Of a DNA stretch of 64,000 bases, positions 25,030 through 34,363 are shown piece after piece. The notes under the pieces are model-generated. The model was not told the origin of the DNA. It searched no databases and saw only the letters and a list, made by a program, of their open reading frames with translations. Each line of letters opens with the position of its first letter. Position 1 is the first letter of the stretch. The position numbers were made by a program, and so were the translations under genes. The DNA is from GCA-002726655 sp046582185 (GTDB lineage: Bacteria; Pseudomonadota; Gammaproteobacteria; Pseudomonadales; Azotimanducaceae): assembly GCA_046582185.1 (NCBI GenBank), contig JAYGEX010000036.1, positions 1 through 64,000 of the forward strand. Reading direction: 5' to 3'.

Positions 25030-26416
25030 GTAAAAGCTTGCCTGGATTCATAATACCGTTCGGATCAAATACCGCTTTGAGCTGACGCATCAAGGCAATT
25101 TCATCCTCTGACCGCGAGAAAGACAACTGTTGTCTCTTTAACAAACCAACGCCATGTTCAGCAGATATACTGCCATTAAACCTGGCAACGAGGGACAATA
25201 CTTCATGGCTAACCTTTTCACATTCACGCTTGAAATCATTTAGCGCCCAACTGTCCGGTTTCAGAATATTGAGGTGCAGATTGCCATCGCCAATATGTCC
25301 AAACCAGACTATTTCAAATTCCGGATATTCTGCGCTCACGATTTTGTCTACTGCATCAAGAAACTCGGGCACCAGTGAAACCCTGACAGCGATATCATTT
25401 TTATAGGGCGTATAGGGCGTAATGGATTCGGATATAGCTTCCCTGTATCTCCACAATTTGGCATTTTGCTGTTCGCTCTGGGCAATTACACCATCGACTA
25501 CCCAGCCTGATTCCATACATGACTCAAAGGCTATTAATGCTGCAACTTCTATATCATCGCCAGTATTTTCATATTCAAGCAGCACATAATATGCAGACGC
25601 ATCTTCAAAGGGGCGAGACATTCCACTGGCTTCGATTACATGAGCAAGGGCGTTATCGGAAAAGAATTCAAATGCCGTCAGCGCAATCCGGCTCTTATAG
25701 GATTCAAGTACCGAGATGATATCTGTCATTTTTGGAACTGCCAGCAAGGTTACCAGCAAAGACTTTGGCGCCTGGGTTAACTTGATCGTTGCCTCTACCA
25801 CTAAGCCCAGAGTCCCTTCAGAACCAATGAATAAATGACGCAGGTCGTAGCCTGTTGCATTTTTTACCAGACCCTGATTAAGATTCAATTCCTGCCCTGC
25901 GCCGGTAATCACTTTCAGACCAGTAATCCAGTCTCTGGTCAATCCATACCTTAATACCTTGATACCACCTGCGTTGGTAGCGATATTACCACCTATGTGA
26001 CTGGAGCCAGATGAGGCAAAATCTACAGGATAAAATAGATCGTTCTGTTCAGCATACTCTTGCAGTGTAGCAGTAATGACACCAGGCTCGACGGTGACAC
26101 TCTGGTCAACCTTATTGAACGACAGGATTCGGTTCATCTTCTCAAAGCTGATGACGATCTCACCCTGACAAGCGACAGCGCCGCCGCTAAGCCCTGTGCG
26201 GCCACCCGATGGCACCAGCGAAAGATGATGTTTATTGGCAAAGCCAACGATATTTTTTAGTTGATCTATATCTCTGGCATAAATGATGACTGATGGCGAA
26301 GGCTCATAGAACCGGGTCCAGTCCTGGCCATACTTATCAAAGGACTGTTCATCTTCCAGCACATTCTCTGGCCCGGCAATGGCCCGAAGCTCATCTACTT
26401 GTGCATCACTTAACAC
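25022..26416 (-). CDS. FAD-linked oxidase, GlcD / D-2-hydroxyacid dehydrogenase type
   Basis: 464 residues from the GTG at 26416, which has GGGAG eight bases upstream; the frame is open further, but that part overlaps fba and does not resemble the family. VAO-fold FAD domain with PSGGRTGLSGGAV, FASSGSSHIGGNIATNAGGI and GSEGTLGLVVEATI, then the C-terminal cap with WFGHIGDGNLHLN and SAEHGVG. It oxidises a D-2-hydroxyacid such as glycolate, D-lactate or 2-hydroxyglutarate; which one is unclear. Its last codon and stop lie in repeat A2. It starts 34 bases after fba and may be cotranscribed with it. Confidence 0.88.
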   Translation of the reverse strand: MLSDAQVDELRAIAGPENVLEDEQSFDKYGQDWTRFYEPSPSVIIYARDIDQLKNIVGFANKHHLSLVPSGGRTGLSGGAVACQGEIVISFEKMNRILSFNKVDQSVTVEPGVITATLQEYAEQNDLFYPVDFASSGSSHIGGNIATNAGGIKVLRYGLTRDWITGLKVITGAGQELNLNQGLVKNATGYDLRHLFIGSEGTLGLVVEATIKLTQAPKSLLVTLLAVPKMTDIISVLESYKSRIALTAFEFFSDNALAHVIEASGMSRPFEDASAYYVLLEYENTGDDIEVAALIAFESCMESGWVVDGVIAQSEQQNAKLWRYREAISESITPYTPYKNDIAVRVSLVPEFLDAVDKIVSAEYPEFEIVWFGHIGDGNLHLNILKPDSWALNDFKRECEKVSHEVLSLVARFNGSISAEHGVGLLKRQQLSFSRSEDEIALMRQLKAVFDPNGIMNPGKLLPS

Positions 26417-26450
26417 GCCTTCGCTCCCGAAATTGTAATGGCCTGGCGTT

Positions 26451-27515
26451 TCAGGACAACTTGGAATCAAGCTCCCCGGATAGATATCGTTCTGACATTG
26501 CGTCCAGCGACAGTGGTTTGATCTTTGATGCATTGCCGACGGTACCAAAGGCTTCATATCTGGCGAGCACAATCTCTTTCATCGCCTTCGTTGATTCCGC
26601 AAGGTATTTTCTGGGGTCAAATTCTGATGGGTTTTCCGCCAGAAATTTACGCATGGACCCTGTGGATGCTAGTCTCAGGTCGGTATCGATGTTCACCTTT
26701 CGCACACCATGTCGAATGCCTTCCTGAATCTCCTCAACTGGTACACCGTAAGTTTCGGGGATTTCCCCGCCGAACTCATTGATCACTTTTAACCATTCCT
26801 GAGGAACGCTTGATGATCCATGCATGACCAGGTGGGTATTTGGCAGACGTTTGTGAATTTCCTTGATTCGATCAATTGCCAATACGTCGCCCGTGGGTGG
26901 GCGGGTAAATTTATAAGCGCCATGACTGGTGCCAATAGCAATGGCAAGCGCGTCGCAGCCGGTCTTGCCGATAAAATCAGCAGCCTCGTCAGGATCGGTT
27001 AATAATTGATCCATTGTTAATTTTCCTACGGCGCCGACGCCGTCTTCCTCTCCTGCTTCACCTGTTTCAAGGGAGCCAAGACAGCCTAATTCGCCCTCCA
27101 CGGTAACGCCGCAAGCATGAGCCATTTCCACAGTTCGGCGCGTTACTTCAACGTTGTATTCATATTCCGAGGGTGTCTTTTGATCCGCCAACAGGGAGCC
27201 GTCCATCATCACCGATGAGAATCCCATCTGAATGGATCGTTGGCATACGGCTGGCGTAGCGCCATGGTCCTGGTGCATAACGACGGGAATATCTGGAAAT
27301 TCCTCGATGGCAGCTAATATCAGGTGCCGCAAAAAATTTGGCCCGGCATATTTCCTGGCGCCTGCAGAGGCCTGCACGATTACCGGACTGTCGGTTTCCT
27401 GCGCCGCTTCCATGATGGCGCGCATTTGTTCCAGGTTATTTACATTAAACGCGGGTACGCCGTAGTCATTTTCCGCCGCGTGGTCCAAGACTTGTCTCAT
27501 ACTGACTAGAGCCAT
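26451..27515 (-). CDS. fba: Class II fructose-bisphosphate aldolase (type B)
   Basis: Zinc-dependent cleavage or formation of fructose 1,6-bisphosphate. 354 residues. VMHQDHG (H81, D83, H84) holds zinc and catalytic residues; VEGELGCLGSLE, GTSHGAYKF and HGSSSVP also fit the subgroup often called Calvin-cycle type, which serves ordinary glycolysis and gluconeogenesis in Pseudomonas relatives. Third in a tkt-pgk-fba set. Confidence 0.96.
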   Translation of the reverse strand: MALVSMRQVLDHAAENDYGVPAFNVNNLEQMRAIMEAAQETDSPVIVQASAGARKYAGPNFLRHLILAAIEEFPDIPVVMHQDHGATPAVCQRSIQMGFSSVMMDGSLLADQKTPSEYEYNVEVTRRTVEMAHACGVTVEGELGCLGSLETGEAGEEDGVGAVGKLTMDQLLTDPDEAADFIGKTGCDALAIAIGTSHGAYKFTRPPTGDVLAIDRIKEIHKRLPNTHLVMHGSSSVPQEWLKVINEFGGEIPETYGVPVEEIQEGIRHGVRKVNIDTDLRLASTGSMRKFLAENPSEFDPRKYLAESTKAMKEIVLARYEAFGTVGNASKIKPLSLDAMSERYLSGELDSKLS

Positions 27516-27555
27516 ATCAATCTCCTATTCAATTTCTACTTATCGTAAGTTCTGC

Positions 27556-28746
27556 TTATCCGCCTTCCTTTGCGCGCAATTCCAAAACAGCCACTGCTGG
27601 CAGTTCTTTGCCTTCTACAAACTCCAGGAATGCGCCACCACCTGTTGAGATATAACTAACTCGCTCGCGTATCCCAAACTGATCTATCGCTGCCAATGTG
27701 TCGCCGCCACCCGCTATGGAAAATCCCTGATTGGCTGCAATATCCTCAGCTAAACTTCTGGTTCCTGACGAGAATTGTGTAATCTCAAACACGCCCACCG
27801 GCCCATTCCATATGATCGTCGCCGCCCCCGCTATAATCTCACTGATCTCTTTTGATGTTTCCGGGCCAATATCCAGAATCATCTCATCTGCCTGAACATC
27901 CTCGACCGCTTTTACTACCGCCTCCGCAGAGGCAGACATTTCTGTTGCCACAACGACGTCCCTGGGGACGGGAATGTTAACTCGTTTCAGCAAATCCCGC
28001 GCATTGTCCATCAAGCCTGGCTCAAAGAGTGATTTACCTACATCGCAGCCATTAGCCGCAATGAAAGTGTTGGCGATTCCGCCGCCGACAATCAAACTGT
28101 CTACCTTGAATGACAATGAATCAAGTACTTCCAGCTTAGTGGACACTTTACTGCCACCCACAATCGCGACAACGGGATGCACAGGGTTAGCGAGAGCCTG
28201 CCCCAGTGCATCCAGTTCCGAAATGAGCAACGGACCTGCGCAGGCAACAGGTGCAAAGTGCGCGACTCCCTCTGTTGACGCCTGTGCCCGATGCGCAGTA
28301 CCAAAGGCATCCATAACAAAGACGTCACACAAGGCTGCCAGCTTTCGGGCTAATCCAGCATCATTCTTCTTTTCACCGGCATTGATCCTGATATTTTCAA
28401 ACAGGATCAGATCATAGCTATCGACCTTAGCACTCCAATCGACGCCATCAAGGTAGTCCTCAATGAGCTGCACTTTAAGACCACTGAGCTCCTCTATCTT
28501 TTTTGCAACTGGCGCCAGACTCATTTCGGCTTGCGCTGACAATGCCAGGCCTTCTTCCGGACGCCCGAGGTGCGACATCACCATGACTTTTGCTCCGGCA
28601 GCGACCGCATATTGAAGTGTAGGCAATGCGGCAACAATTCTTGCGTCACTGGTCACCACGCCACCGGCAATCGGGACATTTAGATCCTCCCGGATCAGGA
28701 CTCTCTTGCCTTCAATTTCCAGATCCTTGAGATCAATGACGGCCAT
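27556..28746 (-). CDS. pgk: Phosphoglycerate kinase
   Basis: Interconverts 1,3-bisphosphoglycerate and 3-phosphoglycerate with ADP/ATP. 396 residues. GKRVLIREDLNVP, MSHLGRPEEG, GGSKVSTKLEVLDSL and the late STGGGAFLEFVEG are the canonical motifs. It begins three bases after tkt. No glyceraldehyde-3-phosphate dehydrogenase gene lies between them, although epd or gap often does. Confidence 0.97.
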   Translation of the reverse strand: MAVIDLKDLEIEGKRVLIREDLNVPIAGGVVTSDARIVAALPTLQYAVAAGAKVMVMSHLGRPEEGLALSAQAEMSLAPVAKKIEELSGLKVQLIEDYLDGVDWSAKVDSYDLILFENIRINAGEKKNDAGLARKLAALCDVFVMDAFGTAHRAQASTEGVAHFAPVACAGPLLISELDALGQALANPVHPVVAIVGGSKVSTKLEVLDSLSFKVDSLIVGGGIANTFIAANGCDVGKSLFEPGLMDNARDLLKRVNIPVPRDVVVATEMSASAEAVVKAVEDVQADEMILDIGPETSKEISEIIAGAATIIWNGPVGVFEITQFSSGTRSLAEDIAANQGFSIAGGGDTLAAIDQFGIRERVSYISTGGGAFLEFVEGKELPAVAVLELRAKEGG

Positions 28747-28749
28747 GCT

Positions 28750-30756
28750 TTACAGAACCCCCTTCACCGCTGCAACTATTGCCTCGGGCGTAAACCCAAA
28801 GTGAGCCATCACTTCGCCGCCAGGGCCCGATTCACCAAAGGTATGCAAACCAATTACATCTCCGTCCAGGCCAACCCATTTCCGCCAGTAATCGACGTGA
28901 CCGGCCTCAACTGCGACTCGCGCGCGGATGTCAGATGGCAAAACCTGCTGCCGATAGTCTTCATCCTGGCTTTCAAATACATCAGCACTCGGCATCGACA
29001 CGACGCGTACCGGAATGCCAGCATCGTCCAGTATTCTGGCTGCCTCGCAGGAGATTTCAACCTCGGAGCCGGTAGCGATGATAATGGCCTTGGGACTTGT
29101 AGCCGGTTCTTTCAATATATATGCGCCACGACTCAGGTCATCCAATCCACCACTCCTGACCTGGTGGGAAACCCCCTGACGCGTAAATACGAGGGCGGTT
29201 GGGCCCGACTTTCGCTCAATTGCCGCCTTCCATGCAACGACAGTTTCCACTGCATCGCATGGCCGCCACACAGACATATTCGGCGTAGTACGAAGATTGG
29301 TCAATTGCTCAATTGGCTGGTGGGTCGGGCCATCTTCTCCCTGGCCAATGGAGTCGTGGGTATAGACAAATATGTTCTGAATACCCATGAGTGCCGACAT
29401 CCTCACCGCGTTACGTGCATATTCCATAAATATAAGGAAAGTCCCGCTAAATGGAATCATGCCGCCATGCAGGGCAAGCCCATTACAAATCGCGGTCATA
29501 CCAAATTCACGAACGCCATAACTAATATAGTTACCACCGGCATCATCACATGAAACTGCTCTGGCTTCAGGCCAATGCGTCAGGTTGGAGCCGGTTAAAT
29601 CAGCGGAGCCGCCGGTAAGCTCGGGAAGAATGGCAGCAATCGTACGAATGACCTCCGCTGAAGAACTTCTCGATGCACTCGCCTTGGCTTCTGCATCGGT
29701 CGCTTGTAATAGTGCCTGCATTTTCTCCTGCCAATCAGATGGCAGGTCGCCGGCTATCTGCCGCTCAAATTCCACCGCTAACTCGGGAAAGTTTTGTGCA
29801 TATTCAGCAAACTTCTGGTTCCAGGTATTTTCAAATTCCGCACCCTTGGCGCGACAGTCCCAGCCCTTGTATATCTCATCGGAAATTTCGAAAGGTTCCA
29901 GATCCCAGCCCAGGGCTGCTCGTGTAGCAGCGACTTCTTCCTCTCCCAGAGGTGAACCATGACTTGATGCAGTTCCTGCTTTGTTGGGCGCACCAAATCC
30001 GATCTGCGTCTTGCAACATATTAAGGTTGGTCGCCGCTCGTCAGATTTAGCGGCCTGAATAGCAGTAGAAATTGCGGCCGCATCGTGACCGTCCACATTT
30101 CCTATTACTTGCCATCCATATGCCTCGAAACGCTTAACGGTATCGTCCGTAAACCAACCCTTGATATCACCGTCAATGGAGATGCCATTGTCATCGTATA
30201 TACAGATGAGCTTGCCCAGCTGTAATGTCCCAGCAAGTGACGAGACCTCATGTGAAATACCTTCCATCAGGCAGCCGTCACCCACAAATACGTAGGTATG
30301 GTGATCGACAATCGAATGTGCATTACCCTTGTCATCCGATCGGTTAAATTTAGCCGCAAGGATCTTTTCCGCCAGGGCTAAACCTACCGCGTTTGCAAGG
30401 CCCTGGCCCAGAGGTCCAGTAGTTGTCTCAACCCCAGGTGTATATCCGTATTCAGGATGGCCAGGGGTCTTGGAACCTAATTGTCTAAACTTCGACAGTT
30501 CATCCATGGATAGTTCGTAACCCGTGAGATGGAGCAGGGAATAGAGCAGCATGGAGCCATGACCGTTGGATAGCACGAAGCGATCGCGGTTACTCCATTC
30601 TGGATTTTCAGGACTATGCTTTAGAAAGTCTGTCCACAGGACCTCGGCAATATCGGCCATTCCCATGGGCGCGCCGGGATGCCCGGACTTAGCTTTCTGA
30701 ACCGCGTCCATACTCAGTGCACGAATGGCGTTAGCCTGTTGTCGTCGTGTACTCAT
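28750..30756 (-). CDS. tkt: Transketolase
   Basis: Thiamine-diphosphate enzyme of the pentose phosphate pathway moving two-carbon units between sugars. 668 residues, normal length. KSGHPGAPMGMA near the start, GDGCLMEGISHEVSSLAG (ThDP and metal), FVYTHDSIGQGEDGPTHQP and the late MPSADVFESQ are all present. With rpiA on the other side of the FAD oxidase gene, it makes this a carbon-metabolism cluster. Confidence 0.97.
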   Translation of the reverse strand: MSTRRQQANAIRALSMDAVQKAKSGHPGAPMGMADIAEVLWTDFLKHSPENPEWSNRDRFVLSNGHGSMLLYSLLHLTGYELSMDELSKFRQLGSKTPGHPEYGYTPGVETTTGPLGQGLANAVGLALAEKILAAKFNRSDDKGNAHSIVDHHTYVFVGDGCLMEGISHEVSSLAGTLQLGKLICIYDDNGISIDGDIKGWFTDDTVKRFEAYGWQVIGNVDGHDAAAISTAIQAAKSDERRPTLICCKTQIGFGAPNKAGTASSHGSPLGEEEVAATRAALGWDLEPFEISDEIYKGWDCRAKGAEFENTWNQKFAEYAQNFPELAVEFERQIAGDLPSDWQEKMQALLQATDAEAKASASRSSSAEVIRTIAAILPELTGGSADLTGSNLTHWPEARAVSCDDAGGNYISYGVREFGMTAICNGLALHGGMIPFSGTFLIFMEYARNAVRMSALMGIQNIFVYTHDSIGQGEDGPTHQPIEQLTNLRTTPNMSVWRPCDAVETVVAWKAAIERKSGPTALVFTRQGVSHQVRSGGLDDLSRGAYILKEPATSPKAIIIATGSEVEISCEAARILDDAGIPVRVVSMPSADVFESQDEDYRQQVLPSDIRARVAVEAGHVDYWRKWVGLDGDVIGLHTFGESGPGGEVMAHFGFTPEAIVAAVKGVL

Positions 30757-30994
30757 GCTTTTAGTGCCATAGTATTTTTCATCATTGGTGACTGTTGAAT
30801 GCGGCGCTATTCTCTCTTAGCTCCCTCCATTCATCAATGAGAAACCCGTTGATTAGCGGAATATCTGGTCCTTCTGCAGGCAATCCATGAAAAGAATCGG
30901 GTTTCATCTTGAAGCATTATCACAGCTTTAGGCTGGGCAAATTCTCTTCATGTCAGTAGAATTGGCACCCTTAATCGATGTTGAGTGAATCCAT

Positions 30995-32152
30995 ATGGCA
31001 GTTAATACTACGTTTACATCCGAGTCTGTTTCCGAGGGGCATCCCGACAAAATGGCCGACCAAATCTCGGACGGGATTCTGGATGCCATTCTCAGCGCAG
31101 ATGTTAATGCCAGAGTCGCATGCGAAACCATGGTCAAGACCGGTATGGTCGTGGTCGCCGGTGAAATTACCACAGATGCCTGGGTAGACCTCGAGGAGAT
31201 CTGCCGGGAAATCATCCTTGATATTGGCTATAACAGCTCCGATGTGGGATTTGATGGAGCATCCTGCGCCATCATTAATGCCATTGGTAAGCAATCTCCG
31301 GATATTGCCATGGGCGTTAACGAGGGCAACGACCACGAGCAAGGCGCAGGCGACCAGGGCTTGATGTTCGGATACGCGACTAACGAGACCGACGTCCTGA
31401 TGCCGGCCCCCATTACCTATTCACATTTACTGGTAAAGAAGCAGGCAGAAGTCAGAAAGAGCGGCAAGTTGTCATTTCTGCGTCCCGATGCGAAGAGCCA
31501 GATCACCTTCAAATACGATGAAGCAGGCCGCCCCGTGAGTATTGAAGCAGTGGTACTGTCCACTCAACACGACCCCGGCATCTCTTTAAAAGACCTGCAG
31601 GAGGCAGTGATGGAAGAGATCATCAAGCCGATCCTGCCCGATAACTGGCTACACGCTGGCACCAAATACTTTATTAATCCCACCGGCAATTTCGTTATTG
31701 GCGGCCCTGTTGGCGATTGCGGCTTAACCGGTCGAAAGATTATCGTCGATACCTATGGCGGGATGGCAAGACATGGCGGCGGTGCATTTTCAGGTAAAGA
31801 CCCATCAAAAGTTGACCGAAGTGCAGCCTACGCAACCCGATATGTTGCCAAGAATATTGTTGCTGCCGGATTGGCCGACAAGTGTGAAATCCAGATCTCT
31901 TATGCGATTGGCGTGGCCGAACCGACATCTATCAGTATCGATACCTTCGGCACCGCCAAAATCCCGGAAGCAGAGATAGAGGCACTGGTCGCAGAACACT
32001 TTGACTTAAGACCAAAGGCACTGATCGAAATGTTAGATCTAAAGCGGCCGATCTATAAACAGACCGCAGCATATGGCCATTTTGGAAGGGAAGAACCCGA
32101 TTTCACATGGGAGAAAACAGACAAAGCTGAGCTGCTAGCCAAGGCGCTCTGA
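30995..32152 (+). CDS. metK: S-adenosylmethionine synthase
   Basis: Makes S-adenosylmethionine from methionine and ATP. 385 residues. SESVSEGHPDKMADQISD (H16, D18), EGNDHEQGAGDQGLMFGYAT, GGAFSGKDPSKVDRSAAY and FGREEPDFTWE are the classic motifs. The 238-base leader shared with divergent tkt shows no SAM or SAH riboswitch that I can recognise. One base separates its stop from metF. Confidence 0.97.
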   Translation: MAVNTTFTSESVSEGHPDKMADQISDGILDAILSADVNARVACETMVKTGMVVVAGEITTDAWVDLEEICREIILDIGYNSSDVGFDGASCAIINAIGKQSPDIAMGVNEGNDHEQGAGDQGLMFGYATNETDVLMPAPITYSHLLVKKQAEVRKSGKLSFLRPDAKSQITFKYDEAGRPVSIEAVVLSTQHDPGISLKDLQEAVMEEIIKPILPDNWLHAGTKYFINPTGNFVIGGPVGDCGLTGRKIIVDTYGGMARHGGGAFSGKDPSKVDRSAAYATRYVAKNIVAAGLADKCEIQISYAIGVAEPTSISIDTFGTAKIPEAEIEALVAEHFDLRPKALIEMLDLKRPIYKQTAAYGHFGREEPDFTWEKTDKAELLAKAL

Positions 32153-32153
32153 A

Positions 32154-32990
32154 ATGACCGACACGCCCAAACGCTTTAGCTTCGAATTTTCTGCGCCGAA
32201 GAGTGACGATGCCATAGAAAAATTGAAGAAGGTTCATCAGCGCTTATGCGAGTTCAATCCACACTTCTTCTCTGTAACCTATGGTGCTGGTGGCTCAACT
32301 AAAGACGGCACCAAGCAGGCAGTAATGGACCTCCACAGCACTGGCAGTGAGGTCGCGCCCCACCTCTCTTTTGGTGGCGATAGCCCGGAAAAGATTGAAC
32401 AACTTATTCATGAATACAAAGACGCAGGCGTAAAGCGAGTAGTTGCCCTGCGCGGCGATATTCCTTCCGGCATGGGTTCCGCCAGCAACATGGCTTATGC
32501 CCATGAACTAGTGACCTTAATCAGGGAAAGGACAGGCGATCACTTCCATATCGAGGTAGCTGCCTATCCAGAGATTCATCCCGAGTCCACATCTGCCGAA
32601 TCAGATCTAAAATATTTTAAGCAAAAAGTAGACGCTGGTGCGGATAGCGCCATTACCCAGTATTTCTACAACGCAGATGCCTACTTTAAATTCGTCGATT
32701 CCTGTGCTGCCCTTGGCATGAATATACCGGTTGTTCCCGGAATTATGCCGATTACTAACTATCGCGGCCTGGTGCGTTTTTCCAATAACTGCGGCGCTGA
32801 CATTCCCCGCTGGATCATCAAACATCTGGAAGCCTATGAGAACGACCCGGTCAGCCTGAAGGCATTTGGAGACGAAGTTGTCACTAATCTTTGCCAGAGA
32901 CTGCTGGATGGCGGTGCACCAGGGCTGCATTTCTATACGCTTAATCAGTCCTTACCAACGATCCGTATTTGGCGTAATCTGGGGCTGTGA
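32154..32990 (+). CDS. metF: Methylenetetrahydrofolate reductase
   Basis: Reduces 5,10-methylene-THF to 5-methyl-THF for methionine synthesis. 278 residues, slightly short of the usual 290. FEFSAPKSDDA, TYGAGGSTKDGT, ALRGDIPSG, YPEIHPES and ITQYFYNADAYFKF are conserved. Immediately follows metK, so methyl-group supply and SAM synthesis are coexpressed. Confidence 0.96.
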   Translation: MTDTPKRFSFEFSAPKSDDAIEKLKKVHQRLCEFNPHFFSVTYGAGGSTKDGTKQAVMDLHSTGSEVAPHLSFGGDSPEKIEQLIHEYKDAGVKRVVALRGDIPSGMGSASNMAYAHELVTLIRERTGDHFHIEVAAYPEIHPESTSAESDLKYFKQKVDAGADSAITQYFYNADAYFKFVDSCAALGMNIPVVPGIMPITNYRGLVRFSNNCGADIPRWIIKHLEAYENDPVSLKAFGDEVVTNLCQRLLDGGAPGLHFYTLNQSLPTIRIWRNLGL

Positions 32991-33037
32991 AATCAGCTTG
33001 ATTGCAAGATCACTGCTTACAGGACAATCCACCGGTA

Positions 33038-33766
33038 ATGCATATACCAAGGCTCTACATTGACCAGCAGCTGAAGCTCGAGCGCTCTATAGTCCTGCCC
33101 GAGAAAGCTTCACATCACATACAGCACGTGCTTCGAAGTAAAGCCGGCTCTCCCCTCATTATCTTTAATGGGCTCGGTGGTGAGTACCACGCAACCATCA
33201 GCAAGATCACCCGCAGGGACGTTGAGCTTAGTATCAACAGCTTTGACGATATTGATCGGGAGTCAGGCCTCAATATTACTCTGGCTATCGGTATTCTTAA
33301 GCGTGATGCAATGAATGCTTCCATTCAAAAGGCCGTTGAACTTGGGGTACGTCATATTGTGCCAATTGAATCTACAAATACTGCGGTGTCCAGGAAACAG
33401 TATGAAAAGCGGACAATAAACTGGCTGCACATTATCCAATCTGCCTGCGAACAGAGCGGCCGCACAGCACTGCCCTCTCTTTCAGCTAGCCGTCAATTTA
33501 ATGAATGGCTTGTCCAGGAGAATTTTGACGGCCAGCTGACACTATTTCCATCGAGGTTAAGCAAGACCCTTCTCCGGGATATTTCAGTCACGCCAAAATC
33601 AATCTGTTTGATCGTTGGTCCGGAAGGGGGAATGACAATCGAAGAAGAGGCTCTCGCCTCGGAGCAGGGATTTACAAGTGTTTCCTTTGGCAGGCGAATT
33701 CTTCGTGCCGAGACTGCGCCTGCTGCGCTATTGGCGCTAATGCAATATCGTTGGGGAGATCTCTAA
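33038..33766 (+). CDS. rsmE: 16S rRNA m3U1498 methyltransferase
   Basis: SAM-dependent SPOUT methyltransferase acting on U1498 of 16S rRNA. The ATG at 33038 (MHIPRLYIDQQL) gives 242 residues; an earlier frame start adds 12 residues atypical of the family. N-terminal PUA-like domain, then the knot with CLIVGPEGGMTIEEE and GRRILRAETAPAALLALMQY. It lies 47 bases after metF, which with metK supplies its cofactor. Its TAA stop lies in the left end of an intergenic repeat. Confidence 0.95.
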   Translation: MHIPRLYIDQQLKLERSIVLPEKASHHIQHVLRSKAGSPLIIFNGLGGEYHATISKITRRDVELSINSFDDIDRESGLNITLAIGILKRDAMNASIQKAVELGVRHIVPIESTNTAVSRKQYEKRTINWLHIIQSACEQSGRTALPSLSASRQFNEWLVQENFDGQLTLFPSRLSKTLLRDISVTPKSICLIVGPEGGMTIEEEALASEQGFTSVSFGRRILRAETAPAALLALMQYRWGDL

Positions 33767-33896
33767 CGAGTGTCCATCCTTAAATCAAAACCACCGGTGT
33801 TACTTCCTTCGCAAGTGATTATTTTATACGTCTAATAGTAATTCGATTCTGCGCCTTTGGGTGATTTTTTGTAGTTGGTGGGCAGGAACTAACTGG
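33763..33896. repeat. Intergenic repeat copy B (134 bp)
   Basis: Single full-length copy between convergent rsmE and the cheW-like gene. Left end CTAACGAGTGTCC contains the rsmE TAA stop (33764-33766). The core is ACCACCGGTGTTACTTCC with CAAGTGATT. Right end GGGCAGGAACTAACTGG. More diverged than the A copies but the same length. Confidence 0.8.
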
Positions 33897-33902
33897 AATC
33901 TC

Positions 33903-34358
33903 TCAGGATTTGATAACGCCGAGGATCGCGTTCTCAACGTAATCAAGGTCCGGAATTGAAATGACATCATCTCCGAAGCGCACCTTGGTGAGCTCAGTTT
34001 TTTCGTTCTTTCCAGCGAGGCCTATCAACATATCTTCGCTCATATCAACAACTTCAGGCGCGGTTTGGGCGACCATCGCATGATAGGGTAGATCCTCATA
34101 TTCGTTAAGCCCTTTAATAATAACCAGACTTGCAGAAGACACACTGACCAGGGAAAAACTTGCACGTTCTACTGTCATCATTTCAAAAGAGCAGACGGGA
34201 ACCTGAACGCCCCGCCAACTCAATAGGCCGAGGAACCAGTCTGGCGTCTCTTCCAATCGCTGCAGCGGCTCGTAGGGGATTATCTCTGCAACCGTTAACT
34301 GCGGCAGCAGAACGCTCTGCTTCTGCATGGGTATGATGTAGGTTGATAGCTGGGACAT
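33903..34358 (-). CDS. CheW-like adaptor (ChpC-like) of the Chp system
   Basis: 151 residues, one CheW domain (LPQLTVAEIIPYEPL start, DWFLGLLSWRGVQVPVCSFE in the middle). Scaffold between receptor and histidine kinase. It is the last gene of the twitching chemosensory operon, five bases after chpA, the place taken by chpC in Pseudomonas aeruginosa. Shorter than PilI, the other CheW protein of the cluster. Confidence 0.84.
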   Translation of the reverse strand: MSQLSTYIIPMQKQSVLLPQLTVAEIIPYEPLQRLEETPDWFLGLLSWRGVQVPVCSFEMMTVERASFSLVSVSSASLVIIKGLNEYEDLPYHAMVAQTAPEVVDMSEDMLIGLAGKNEKTELTKVRFGDDVISIPDLDYVENAILGVIKS

Positions 34359-34363
34359 ATTCG

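Noticed and set aside
30757..30994. SAM or SAH riboswitch in the metK leader
   Set aside because: No recognisable aptamer core found by eye.
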